Source: Marinospirillum minutulum DSM 6287 (GTDB lineage: Bacteria; Pseudomonadota; Gammaproteobacteria; Pseudomonadales; Halomonadaceae). From it: 64,000 nucleotides of DNA. The stretch spans positions 124,001 through 188,000 of the forward strand of contig NZ_AULO01000009.1 of the NCBI RefSeq assembly GCF_000422325.1, given 5' to 3'. Below are positions 18,745 to 26,567 of this stretch, piece by piece. How positions within the stretch are numbered: the stretch's first letter is position 1; every line of letters starts with the position of its first letter. The position numbers were made by a program, and so were the translations under genes. Under the pieces are notes generated by a model that searched no databases, was not told the DNA's origin, and saw only the letters and a list, made by a program, of their open reading frames with translations.

Positions 18745-19743
18745 GTGAATAAAATTTACCAACTTATGCAGTGGATACAACAAGGGCATTTAAACGCTAA
18801 AAACTTACCGCAAGCACTAGAAGTTACCCACGCAGTTGCTAGCCCAGCGCAACAGTTTATTTTTTGGCAACGCTTCTTACTTATAGGTGGCGCATTTACT
18901 TTTATTAGCAGTGTTATTTTCTTTTTTGCATTTAATTGGGACGACCTAGGCCGCTTGTTTAAACTAGCTTTAGTACAGTTTTTATTTGTATTAAGCCTTG
19001 CGCCCTTATTAAAATTTAATGCCGCGCACCCTGTAGGGCAATTAGCCTTAGGCACAGCGGCTTTAATGCTTGGCGCTTGTTTAGCTTTAATTGGGCAAAC
19101 TTACCAAACAGGCGCAGACACTTATGAACTATTTTTATATTGGGCAGTTTTGCTAACCCCTTGGTTAATACTTAGCCAACAAGTATTTATAGCTTTTCTA
19201 GTTTGGCTACTTAGCAACCTAGCTTTGTATTTATATCACTGGCACTTTTCAGGCCTATTTTTTGTGTTCGATATTCTAGCCACTACCTATACTTGGCAAG
19301 CGCTTAGCTTAAACCTAGTCTTCTTAATTGTGTTAGAAACCTATGCTAAATTTGATAATAAATTTGGTTTACCTAGCTTAATATCAGCTATTTTTATTTA
19401 TACAGTTTTCTTAGCTACAGACTTCGCCTTATACAATATAAATTTAACCAGCTTTATAGTGTGGCTGAGTATTTTAAGCCCCAGTTTTTATTTTTATCGC
19501 TATAAAAAATTAAATGTTCTTCACTTAAGTGTAATTTTGCTCTCGGCTATCTTCTATCTAAACTTTTATTTAGCCGTTAAAATTTTTAATGACTACTTAG
19601 GAGCTGGCTTTATTAGCCTTATATTTTTCATTACATGCTTTTTCGCAGGCAGGTATTTAAAAAACATTTATCAGCTTAGCAACCTGCCAAAAAATATAGT
19701 TACACCCAATGCAAACTTAGTTGAAGGGCGCAAACATGACTAA
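18745..19743 (+). CDS. DUF2157-type multispanning membrane protein
   Basis: This 332-residue protein has a soluble helical N-terminus (about 1-40) and nine or ten hydrophobic helices from residue 45 onward, starting FLLIGGAFTFISSVIFFF. The head and first helices resemble DUF2157 proteins, whose function is unknown. The start is GTG at 18745 with ACGAGG about seven bases upstream, 21 bases past the pbpC stop, so it is likely in the same operon. The next gene begins eight bases before its stop. From about 19,300 onward the DNA is markedly AT-rich compared with its neighbours. Confidence 0.75.
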   Translation: MNKIYQLMQWIQQGHLNAKNLPQALEVTHAVASPAQQFIFWQRFLLIGGAFTFISSVIFFFAFNWDDLGRLFKLALVQFLFVLSLAPLLKFNAAHPVGQLALGTAALMLGACLALIGQTYQTGADTYELFLYWAVLLTPWLILSQQVFIAFLVWLLSNLALYLYHWHFSGLFFVFDILATTYTWQALSLNLVFLIVLETYAKFDNKFGLPSLISAIFIYTVFLATDFALYNINLTSFIVWLSILSPSFYFYRYKKLNVLHLSVILLSAIFYLNFYLAVKIFNDYLGAGFISLIFFITCFFAGRYLKNIYQLSNLPKNIVTPNANLVEGRKHD

Positions 19744-20812
19744 TTCTATGTGGCAAGAATTACAACAAGCCAAACTTATAGCTATAGATAAAGCAGAGCC
19801 TGCAATTAATACTAACCAAGAACCACTTTACTTAAAAGTTATAGCTGCTATAGGCGGCTGGTTAACGGTGCTTGCATCTTTATTCTTTACCGCTACTTTT
19901 GTTTGGTCACTAAATTCAAGCTTTTATATACCAGCCTTAATAAATGCACTTATTTATGCAGGCTTAACTTTTTTACTTATTAAGAACAATAAAAACCATA
20001 CTTCAAGCTTTTTAATGCAAATTGCTTTAGCTAGTTATGTGGTTAGCCAAACCTCTTTGGTTATTACCCTAAGCTTAATTCAAGTGCCTGTAGAGCTAAC
20101 TACCTTAAGCGTAATAGGCATAAATATAATTATATTCTTACTTTTGCCCATTCATGCTTTTAAACTGCTTAGCTGCCTTTTAGCTTTTATAAGCTTAGCT
20201 ATTTACTTAGAAATAAGCCGTTACTTTAATTTTTATTTATGGGTATTCTATAGCCAATTTATACTGTTGATTCTCAGTTGCTTAGCTTGGCTAAACCTTA
20301 CCGCTCGCCCTAATATTTATGCTTGGTTATACCCTGTAGCTCTTAGCTCTACTTTAATTTATTTAGCTAGCTGCATACTTATGCTTAACCATTCTATAGG
20401 CATGTTAGATATTTTCGACTTATTAAATTACTCTGTTTTTAATAATACAAAAATCAACCTACCTAGCTTAATTCATGCTCTTACCTGTTTAGGTTTAGGT
20501 ATTTATACGGTTATATATTTAAAGTTACCTAAAACATTTATTGCATTAATTATAATTTTAAGCTGGCTAAACTATTATATTTATGGCCTAGCTGGAGCGG
20601 TAATTCTACTTATGCTAGTTATGCAACTAAAGCATAGAATTTATATCTTAACTCTTCTAGCTAGCTTAATTTATCTAGCCTTTATATTTTATTACTCGTT
20701 AAACTTTAACCTTATGTATAAATCTATATTACTTTTTGTTACTAGCTTAACTTTTTTTAGTTTCTTTTTTATAAATAAATACTTTTGCTCTAAGGAAACA
20801 GCTCATGCGTAA
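19736..20812 (+). CDS. DUF4401-type multispanning membrane protein
   Basis: This 358-residue, highly hydrophobic protein has about ten membrane helices after a short soluble N-terminus; the stretch YLKVIAAIGGWLTVLASLFF around residues 35-55 is typical of DUF4401 proteins. The function is unknown. The ATG at 19736 has AAGGG upstream; a TTG at 19721 would add five residues. It overlaps the previous gene by eight bases and the next by eight, pointing to coupled translation. DUF2157, DUF4401 and GDYXXLXY genes are known to cluster together, which supports the call more than the sequence alone. Base composition is strongly AT-rich. Confidence 0.72.
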   Translation: MTNSMWQELQQAKLIAIDKAEPAINTNQEPLYLKVIAAIGGWLTVLASLFFTATFVWSLNSSFYIPALINALIYAGLTFLLIKNNKNHTSSFLMQIALASYVVSQTSLVITLSLIQVPVELTTLSVIGINIIIFLLLPIHAFKLLSCLLAFISLAIYLEISRYFNFYLWVFYSQFILLILSCLAWLNLTARPNIYAWLYPVALSSTLIYLASCILMLNHSIGMLDIFDLLNYSVFNNTKINLPSLIHALTCLGLGIYTVIYLKLPKTFIALIIILSWLNYYIYGLAGAVILLMLVMQLKHRIYILTLLASLIYLAFIFYYSLNFNLMYKSILLFVTSLTFFSFFFINKYFCSKETAHA

Positions 20813-21329
20813 GCCTAAAAATCTAGCTATTTTTGCTGCCGCTTTAATTCTAATAGGCGTGCTTAATTTTAGTATTTGGAAAAAAGAAAATATTTTACGC
20901 TCTGGTAAAACCGTAATTTTAGAATTAGCGCCAGTTGACCCACGCTCACTCATGCAAGGCGATTACATGATTTTAAATTTTACTCTTAGCAGAGATATTA
21001 GCGCCGCCTTACGCATCCAAGGGTTAGAGGTTCCCTATAAAGCGAGCCTTATAGTAAACCTAGACCAAAACCAAATAGCTAAGCTAGCCAATCTTGAGAT
21101 AGACAAAGCAACACAACCGCAACCACACCAAATGCGCTTACAATATCGCTATCAAAAAGGGCAGGCGCATTTAGGTACGAATGCTTTTTTCTTTCAAGAA
21201 GGCACAGCTGAAATTTACGCACAAGCTAAATATGGTGAATTTAAAGTCAGCCAACAGGGCGAAATGCTATTAGTTAGAATGCTAGATGCCAGCTTACAAC
21301 CCTTGGGCGTAAACCGCTGGTTGAACTAA
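20805..21329 (+). CDS. GDYXXLXY-domain protein
   Basis: This 174-residue protein has an N-terminal membrane anchor (about 7-24) and an exported domain. The family signature reads GDYMILNF at residues 52-59, with Phe in place of the final Tyr. It is preceded by LELAPVDPRSLMQ, also typical. Function is unknown; the family is regularly found beside DUF2157 and DUF4401 membrane proteins, as here, and the three may form one complex. It overlaps the DUF4401 gene by eight bases and is the last gene of the operon; a large imperfect hairpin begins ten bases after its stop. Confidence 0.85.
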   Translation: MRKPKNLAIFAAALILIGVLNFSIWKKENILRSGKTVILELAPVDPRSLMQGDYMILNFTLSRDISAALRIQGLEVPYKASLIVNLDQNQIAKLANLEIDKATQPQPHQMRLQYRYQKGQAHLGTNAFFFQEGTAEIYAQAKYGEFKVSQQGEMLLVRMLDASLQPLGVNRWLN

Positions 21330-21338
21330 CTTCCAGCC

Positions 21339-21393
21339 CTGCGACTGTTGCGACACGCCTTAATTCTGCGCGTAACGCTAAGTGCAGTCGCAG
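21339..21393. repeat. Large imperfect hairpin (REP-like) at the operon end and IS left flank
   Basis: Outer arms CTGCGACTG (21339-21347) and CAGTCGCAG (21385-21393) pair perfectly. An inner pair GCGACACGC (21350-21358) and GCGTAACGC (21370-21378) pairs with two mismatches, leaving an 11-base loop. It lies between the GDYXXLXY stop and the IS66 left end, only one base from the latter. It has no T-run. It could be a REP-like palindrome, a frequent IS target, or a 3' stabilising structure. Confidence 0.55.
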
Positions 21394-21394
21394 A

Positions 21395-21419
21395 GTAAGC
21401 GTTCATTCTAAGACGTTCT
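21395..21419 (+). repeat. IS66 left inverted repeat
   Basis: The first 16 bases, beginning GTAAGCGTTCATTCT, are identical to the reverse complement of the right end. Over 25 bases there are only two mismatches. Confidence 0.9.
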
Positions 21420-21476
21420 GCCACTTCAACAAATAATTCTCTACAGTCACTTTTTATAGTTAACAAGGTGACCTCC

Positions 21477-21727
21477 ATGAAAAAACATCGTACTCCAGAG
21501 CAGTGGCAGACTCTAATAAACCAACACCGTAACAGTGGCTTGTCCATTAAACAGTTTTGCCAGCAACATAATATTGTTTATGGGCTAAACGTTTGGAGCA
21601 GGGACAGTTTCGGGTACAGCCAACCAGCAAAGGCCAAAAGCTACTAACGCCTGCCGGACTACAACTTTTAATTGATGGCATTGAAGTGCAAAAATACCGG
21701 CAATTTAAGCGTTTTAAAGGTGCATAA
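21477..21727 (+). pseudogene. tnpA-tnpB deletion remnant (IS66 accessory proteins)
   Basis: The ATG at 21477 starts a TnpA-like N-terminus (KKHRTPEQWQTLI, then SGLSIKQFCQQHNI) that runs for about 35 codons. The sequence then jumps, at about 21575-21585, into the C-terminal part of TnpB in another frame: KRLEQGQF and LLTPAGLQLLIDGIE, ending at the TAA at 21725-21727. The TnpA frame itself reads to a TAA at 21645. The join therefore removes the end of tnpA and most of tnpB, and neither product can be functional. Confidence 0.82.
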
Positions 21728-22539
21728 AAGGCAGGTTTTTGACCTAGCCGAACAAGGGGAGCTGTTTCAAGCAACCGATGCATCAACGGCGCAAGCGTCG
21801 CAAGCACCGCAGGAAGAAGAAAAGCGTAGCGTTCGTTCTTATCAGCGAGGAACGGCAAAAAAACAGCGGGACGAGGATTGCTTAAATGCGACTCGCACAA
21901 AAAAACATCACTCATGCCCAGTGTTGGGTGCACAGCCGCCGCTATTTTATTGAAGCCCAAAAAGAACACCCAGAAAAAGCCACCGAGGCACTGCAGCAAA
22001 TTGCCAAGCTGTATCAAAACGAAGCAACCATCAAAAAGCTAGGACTCAGCGGCCAGAAAAAACACCAATACCGCCAAGACCACACCCAACCTCTAGTCAG
22101 TCACTTCTTCCAGTGGTGCCAAGGTCAACTGGAAAACTGCGGCCTGTTACCCAGTGATCCACTGAGTAAAGCACTTAATTATGTGCTCAAACGTGAAGCC
22201 AGTCTGAGTGTCTTCTTAGAAGACCCAGACGTACAACCCGACACTAATCATTTAGAACGCACCCTGCGCCCCATTCCACTGGGTCGTAAGAACTGGCTGT
22301 TCTGCTGGACAGAACTGGGTGCTGAACACTTAGGCATTATCCAAAGCCTAATCAGCACCTGCAAATTACACGACCTCAATCCCTACACCTACCTAGTCGA
22401 TGTATTGCAGCGAATCAGCCAGCACCCGGCTAGCAAAGTTAACGAACTAACCCCACGGCTGTGGAAAGAACGATTTGCCGACAATCCATTACGTGCGTTA
22501 ATCGACCCACGCCACCCTCAGCGACAATCAAGCCTGTAG
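21720..22539 (+). pseudogene. tnpC transposase remnant, internally deleted and frameshifted (IS66)
   Basis: Two frames are left. The first (about 21720-21870; QVFDLAEQGELF followed by a Gln/Ala/Glu-rich stretch) matches the N-terminal region of TnpC. The second (from 21886) begins near THAQCWVHSRRYF and runs to the stop at 22539, with the C-terminal DDE-domain motifs NHLERTLRPIPLGRKNW (the family's catalytic Glu) and YLVDVLQRISQHP. The stretch between them, which would hold the two catalytic Asp residues, is missing, and the frames do not join. A full IS66 transposase is about 500 residues. Confidence 0.88.
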
Positions 22540-22551
22540 AGAATAAACACC

Positions 22552-22827
22552 ATGAATTTTGAAGGTTTTACACTGGATCAGTTACTTGAACTGAACCATC
22601 TAATCTGCCGCCGTATTGATGAATTACGTGAAAAAGAAACCCTTCAGGCTTTAGTTAGGCTGCATGTAGGCATGAAAGTAACCTTTGAAGCCCGAGATGG
22701 GATTAAGGTAGGTTTAGTAACCAAAATTAATCGAAAAAGCGTGATAGTGTTAGGCAAAGACAACGATGGGCGTAAACAATACAAAGTCTCCCCAGAGCTT
22801 CTGACACCACTTAAAGAAGTTAAATAG
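22552..22827 (+). CDS. Small passenger protein of the IS66 element, SH3/KOW-like
   Basis: This intact 91-residue gene lies inside the element, 12 bases after tnpC and 19 bases before the right inverted repeat. The N-terminal half is a charged helix (LDQLLELNHLICRRIDELREKE). The C-terminal half (about 40-85) has the look of a small beta-barrel with a Gly turn and hydrophobic strands (VGMKVTFEA, GLVTKINRKSVIVLGKD, YKVSPELLTPL), reminiscent of KOW or SH3-like folds. The exact function is unknown. It has survived while all transposase genes around it decayed, which may hint at selection. Confidence 0.68.
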   Translation: MNFEGFTLDQLLELNHLICRRIDELREKETLQALVRLHVGMKVTFEARDGIKVGLVTKINRKSVIVLGKDNDGRKQYKVSPELLTPLKEVK

Positions 22828-22846
22828 CTTATTTAGGTGTGAGTCA

Positions 22847-22871
22847 AGAACGCCCTAGAATGAACGCTTAC
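22847..22871 (-). repeat. IS66 right inverted repeat
   Basis: The reverse complement begins GTAAGCGTTCATTCT and matches the left end over 25 bases with two mismatches. The WYL-regulator remnant begins immediately after it. Confidence 0.9.
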
Positions 22872-23145
22872 GCTTCTTCCTGAAAAGAAATAGATTAACC
22901 TTAAGCTTCAACTAGCAGCACACATGTCAAGCTTGTTGAGTGAAACACCTTTATCAGCTAACCAGAAATTAGTTCAAGATGATAAAAATGAAGATAACTA
23001 TATTCTTGAAGCTGAAGTGTTAGATGGTATGCAGCTAAGGCGTTGGTTATTAAGTCAAGGTAAAGGTTTAGTAGTGCTAGCACCTGAAACTTTAAGGGAT
23101 TGGATGAAAGAAACGCTAAGCCAGCAGTTAGGCCAATATACTTAA
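22872..23145 (+). pseudogene. 3' remnant of a WYL-domain transcriptional regulator
   Basis: The frame ending at 23145 encodes the C-terminal tail of a WYL-domain (YafY-type) regulator: INLKLQLAAH, SETPLSANQKL, LEAEVLDGMQLRRWLLSQG and VVLAPETLRDWMKETLSQQL, which follow the family consensus for the region after the WYL motif. Reading back from the stop, the frame has one in-frame TAG (22891-22893) and then runs straight into the IS66 right end. The helix-turn-helix and WYL core are absent from the window. An ATG at 22924 could open a 73-residue frame, but that would be half a domain. Confidence 0.75.
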
Positions 23146-23174
23146 AAAAACAGATATTTATTTAGGAGCTAGCC

Positions 23175-24707
23175 ATGTTGATTGATCCGCGCCAACCTAG
23201 CCAGCAAGAAATTTTACCACTTTATACTGCTGCTGCCTGTGCTGAGTTAGATCGTTTGGTTATTGCTGCAGGTACACTCGGGTTTAAGTTAATGCAAAAA
23301 GCAGCCAGTTCAGCTTGGCAGCTTTTAGATAAACGCTGGCCTAATACTGACTGTATTAATGTGTTTTGTGGCGGCGGTAATAATGGGGGCGATGGTTTAT
23401 TGCTGGCGCTTTATGCTGCTCAAGCAGGAAAACAAGTACGCTTATGGTTGGCTGTTAATCCTAGTAGCTATAAAAATGAAGCTGCCCAAGCTTGGCAAGC
23501 AGTTGTTGCTTATGGTTTGCAGCCAGAAACCGGTGATCCTTGCCAAGTTGAATTTACCACTAAAGAAGTGCTAGTTGATGCTCTCTTAGGTATAGGTCTA
23601 AAAGGCGAAGTGCGTGGGCAGCTAAGGGCTTGGATAAATGCAATAAATGCGGCACCAAGTCAGGTGTTTGCGTTAGATGCACCCTCAGGTTTATTGGTTG
23701 ATACAGGGCAACCGGCTGGCTTAGCGGTAGAAGCAGATTTAACCCTAACATTTATAGCTTTAAAAGCAGGGTTATTTACTGGCTTAGGTGTTGATCTGTG
23801 CGGTGAGGTGCGCTTAAGTAATTTAGGTATAACTGCGAGTGATTGGCCAGTAGCCCCTAGTGCTTATTTACAACAAAACAATCAAATTAGCCCCTTGCCA
23901 GCACGTAAAAAGAATAACCACAAAGTCAGTCATGGTCGCCTGTTAATTATTGGTGGATTAACAGGCATGGGTGGCGCAGCATTAATAACCGCCCAAGCAG
24001 CTTTAAGAACAGGTGCTGGCATGGTGAAAGTGCTAACAATAGCAGAGCATCTAGCCGCTTTTTTAGCGACCCAGCCAGAAATAATGGTGGAAGCCTTAGC
24101 TGCAAATTCAAAAACACAGTTAGAAGAGCAAATAAAGGCTGCTTTTTTATGGGCAGATGTTCTGGTTATTGGGCCAGGTTTAGGGCAAAGCCAACTAGCC
24201 AAACAGCTTTGGCAGCTAAGTTTTCAATTTACCGGCCCAATGCTTGTCGATGCTGATGCTTTAAATTTGTGGGCTAAAGGCTTAGTGCCGCCAGCTAAGG
24301 GGCAAAGGGTGATTACACCGCATCCGGGTGAAGCAGCAAGGTTAGTACACAAAACTCAAATAGAAGACTTAGCTGATCGTTTAGTTCTTGCTACTGATTT
24401 GGCTCTAACAACCCAGTCAGTTGCCTTGCTTAAAGGTGCAGGTTCTTTGGTTGTAGACTATTCACCTGCAGGGGTTAAGCAGCCAGTCATTTGTCCTTTT
24501 GGTAACCCTGGCATGGGCGTAGCAGGCATGGGTGATTTACTCAGTGGTTGTATTGCTGCCTTAATGACACAGGGGTTAACTGCCTATGAAGCAGCCCAAG
24601 CTGGAATGAAAATTCATGCTTTGGCAGGAGATAAGGCAGCAGGCAACCAACCCAGAGGATTGTTACCCACTGATTTATTACCCTTTTTAAGAGAGTTAGT
24701 GAATTAA
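23175..24707 (+). CDS. nnr: Bifunctional NAD(P)HX epimerase/dehydratase
   Basis: Nnr repairs hydrated NADH and NADPH. The 510-residue protein joins an N-terminal epimerase domain (YjeF_N; GGGNNGGDG at residues 66-74, VDALLGIGLKG, FALDAPSGL) to a C-terminal ADP/ATP-dependent dehydratase of the ribokinase-like fold (KVSHGRLLIIGG, VDADALN, TPHPGEAARL and NPGMGVAGMGDLLSG). The ATG at 23175 follows TAGGAG. It heads the conserved nnr-tsaE-amiB-mutL-miaA-hfq block. Its usual divergent partner queG is about 20 kb to the left, beyond an accessory segment. Confidence 0.95.
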   Translation: MLIDPRQPSQQEILPLYTAAACAELDRLVIAAGTLGFKLMQKAASSAWQLLDKRWPNTDCINVFCGGGNNGGDGLLLALYAAQAGKQVRLWLAVNPSSYKNEAAQAWQAVVAYGLQPETGDPCQVEFTTKEVLVDALLGIGLKGEVRGQLRAWINAINAAPSQVFALDAPSGLLVDTGQPAGLAVEADLTLTFIALKAGLFTGLGVDLCGEVRLSNLGITASDWPVAPSAYLQQNNQISPLPARKKNNHKVSHGRLLIIGGLTGMGGAALITAQAALRTGAGMVKVLTIAEHLAAFLATQPEIMVEALAANSKTQLEEQIKAAFLWADVLVIGPGLGQSQLAKQLWQLSFQFTGPMLVDADALNLWAKGLVPPAKGQRVITPHPGEAARLVHKTQIEDLADRLVLATDLALTTQSVALLKGAGSLVVDYSPAGVKQPVICPFGNPGMGVAGMGDLLSGCIAALMTQGLTAYEAAQAGMKIHALAGDKAAGNQPRGLLPTDLLPFLRELVN

Positions 24708-24763
24708 GGTAAGTTGGGCTTTTTTTAACTATAATGTGCCGCTAACAAACCAAAGGTAAAAAG

Positions 24764-25222
24764 ATGAAAGTGGAGTTTTATTTAGCCGATGAAGCAGCTC
24801 AAATAGCGCTGGCAGCCCAATTAGCTGGCTTATTTCAGCAGGGTGTAGTCTATTTAGAGGGTGATTTAGGTAGTGGCAAAACAACTTTTTCTCGAGGCTG
24901 GATTCAAAGCCTAGGGCATCAAGGTGCTGTAAAAAGCCCCACCTATACACTGGTTGAGCCCTATGAGCTGAAAGAACGCCCTGTTTACCATTTTGATCTT
25001 TATCGCTTAGCCGACCCAGAAGAGCTTGAATACCTAGGGGTGCGTGACTATTTCGATGCAGCTGCTTTGTGTTTGATAGAATGGCCACAAAAAGGTGCGG
25101 GCTTTTTACCTAAAGCAGATTTGCATCTTACTTTTAGCTACCAAGATGTAGGCCGTCATTTACAGATAGAAGCCTTTACACCCACTGCAAAAATAGCTTT
25201 ACAACAGCTAGTCAACGCTTAA
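24764..25222 (+). CDS. tsaE: tRNA t6A synthesis ATPase TsaE
   Basis: TsaE is the P-loop ATPase that works with TsaB and TsaD in making N6-threonylcarbamoyladenosine at position 37 of ANN-decoding tRNAs. The 152-residue protein has Walker A GDLGSGKT at residues 33-40, followed by the family motifs SPTYTLVEPYE and VYHFDLYRL, and IEWPQKG. Length is typical. It lies 56 bases after nnr and 16 before amiB; in many gammaproteobacteria these genes are cotranscribed. Confidence 0.95.
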   Translation: MKVEFYLADEAAQIALAAQLAGLFQQGVVYLEGDLGSGKTTFSRGWIQSLGHQGAVKSPTYTLVEPYELKERPVYHFDLYRLADPEELEYLGVRDYFDAAALCLIEWPQKGAGFLPKADLHLTFSYQDVGRHLQIEAFTPTAKIALQQLVNA

Positions 25223-25238
25223 AACCTTGTAGAAAATA

Positions 25239-26567
25239 ATGACCTTAAACTCGATTCGTCACTCCTTGCTACTACTTGTCTTGGCTTTTTTAACACTTGA
25301 AGTGCAAGCAAGTTCACGTATTAATAGCCTACGTATTTGGCCTGCACCTGACCATACCCGTTTGGTTTTTGACTTGTCTGGTCCAGTAGAACATAGGGTT
25401 TTTAGTTTAGAAAACCCCAATCGTTTAGTGATAGATATTAGCGATGTTCGCCTTAATACTCAGTTAGATTCAAGTGACTTAACTAACACTCCTATCAGTC
25501 GTGTTCGTTCAGCTGTACGTAATAAAACAGATTTACGCGTTGTGCTAGATTTATCACAAGATGTGCAACCACGTAGCTTTTTATTGCGTCCTAATGAGCA
25601 GTATGGTCACCGTCTAGTGGTCGATTTAGTTTTACCAGAAAAGCAGAAAGCACCTAAGCAACAAGCACCTAAAACAATCAAGCAGCAACGGCAAATTGTA
25701 ATTGCTATCGACCCAGGGCATGGTGGTGAAGACCCTGGTGCTATAGGCCCTTCAGGAACACGAGAGAAGCACGTTGTTTGGGGTATTTCTAAAGAGTTGG
25801 CAAGCATTATTGAAAAAGACCCAGCTTTTAAACCCGTTATGACACGTACCGGTGATTACTACATAGGTTTGCGTAAACGTGTTGAAGTAGCACGTAACGC
25901 AAGAGCTGATTTGTTTGTTTCTGTGCATGCCGATGCCTACCGCCTGCCCCAGCCTCAGGGTTCATCGGTTTATGTGCTCTCACAACGAGGCGCTAGTTCT
26001 GAGTCGGCGCGTTGGTTGGCTGATAGCGAAAACCGTGCTGATTTAATTGGTGGGGTCGAAGGTGTTTTAACTCTAGGCGATAAAGATGAAACGCTGGCAG
26101 GCGTATTGGTTGATTTATCCATGACTGCCACCTTGTCAGAAAGTTTAAAAGTAGGCTCTAGGGTGTTAAAAAACCTAGGTCGAGTGAACCACCTACATAA
26201 GCGTGATGTGGAACAAGCGGGCTTTTTAGTGCTTAAGTCGCCTGATATGCCTTCCATGCTGATAGAAGCCGGTTTTATTTCTAATCCACAAGAAGAAAAA
26301 CGCCTGAAGGATTTAGCCTACCAGCGTAAACTGGCCCAACAAATAGCCAATGCCATTAAAGATTATTTTATAGAAAACCCACCTCCCAATACGACCCTGT
26401 CAGCTAATCGCAGCCATTCATCTACGGCTTATACTATTCGCCGTGGCGATACCCTTTCAGAAATTGCACGACGTAAAGGGGTAGATATAGGTGAGTTGCG
26501 TAAGATTAATGGTTTAAATAATGATGTTATTCGCGTCGGTCAAAGACTAAGGATTCCATCGACATGA
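25239..26567 (+). CDS. amiB: N-acetylmuramoyl-L-alanine amidase with AMIN and LysM domains
   Basis: This periplasmic zinc amidase splits septal peptidoglycan during cell separation. The 442-residue precursor has a signal peptide (about 1-24, cleavage after VQA), an AMIN domain (about 28-130) for localisation, the Amidase_3 catalytic domain (about 150-375; DPGHGGEDPGAIG with a zinc His, VSVHADAY, LIEAGFISN) and one C-terminal LysM repeat (about 396-441) that binds wall glycan. LysM-bearing amidases of this locus are called AmiB. The stop overlaps the mutL start by four bases. The Shine-Dalgarno sequence is weak. Confidence 0.94.
   Translation: MTLNSIRHSLLLLVLAFLTLEVQASSRINSLRIWPAPDHTRLVFDLSGPVEHRVFSLENPNRLVIDISDVRLNTQLDSSDLTNTPISRVRSAVRNKTDLRVVLDLSQDVQPRSFLLRPNEQYGHRLVVDLVLPEKQKAPKQQAPKTIKQQRQIVIAIDPGHGGEDPGAIGPSGTREKHVVWGISKELASIIEKDPAFKPVMTRTGDYYIGLRKRVEVARNARADLFVSVHADAYRLPQPQGSSVYVLSQRGASSESARWLADSENRADLIGGVEGVLTLGDKDETLAGVLVDLSMTATLSESLKVGSRVLKNLGRVNHLHKRDVEQAGFLVLKSPDMPSMLIEAGFISNPQEEKRLKDLAYQRKLAQQIANAIKDYFIENPPPNTTLSANRSHSSTAYTIRRGDTLSEIARRKGVDIGELRKINGLNNDVIRVGQRLRIPST

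Larger units (their letters stand above)
21395..22871 (+). mobile_element. Decayed IS66-family element with good terminal inverted repeats
   Basis: The element is bounded by GTAAGCG ends typical of IS66. It carries remnants of tnpA, tnpB and tnpC in the canonical order plus one intact small gene. At about 1.48 kb it is roughly 1 kb shorter than a usual full IS66 element (about 2.5 kb). The loss is internal: most of tnpB and the central catalytic part of tnpC are gone. The 8-bp flanks (GTCGCAGA left, GCTTCTTC right) do not match, so no target duplication survives. It cannot move on its own but could be mobilised by a related transposase. Confidence 0.9.

Noticed and set aside
21339-21393. Possible integron attC site
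   Set aside because: The two-tier hairpin resembles an attC fold, but the RYYYAAC and GTTRRRY core sites are not in the right places and there is no integrase or cassette array nearby.
21547-22017. A 156-codon minus-strand frame across the IS66 remnant
   Set aside because: It is antisense to tnpB/tnpC remnants whose plus-strand translation matches IS66 proteins; the minus product has no recognisable features.
22924-23145. A small independent 73-residue gene
   Set aside because: Its sequence is the C-terminal half of a WYL domain and the homology continues upstream of the ATG through an in-frame stop, so it was called a pseudogene remnant.
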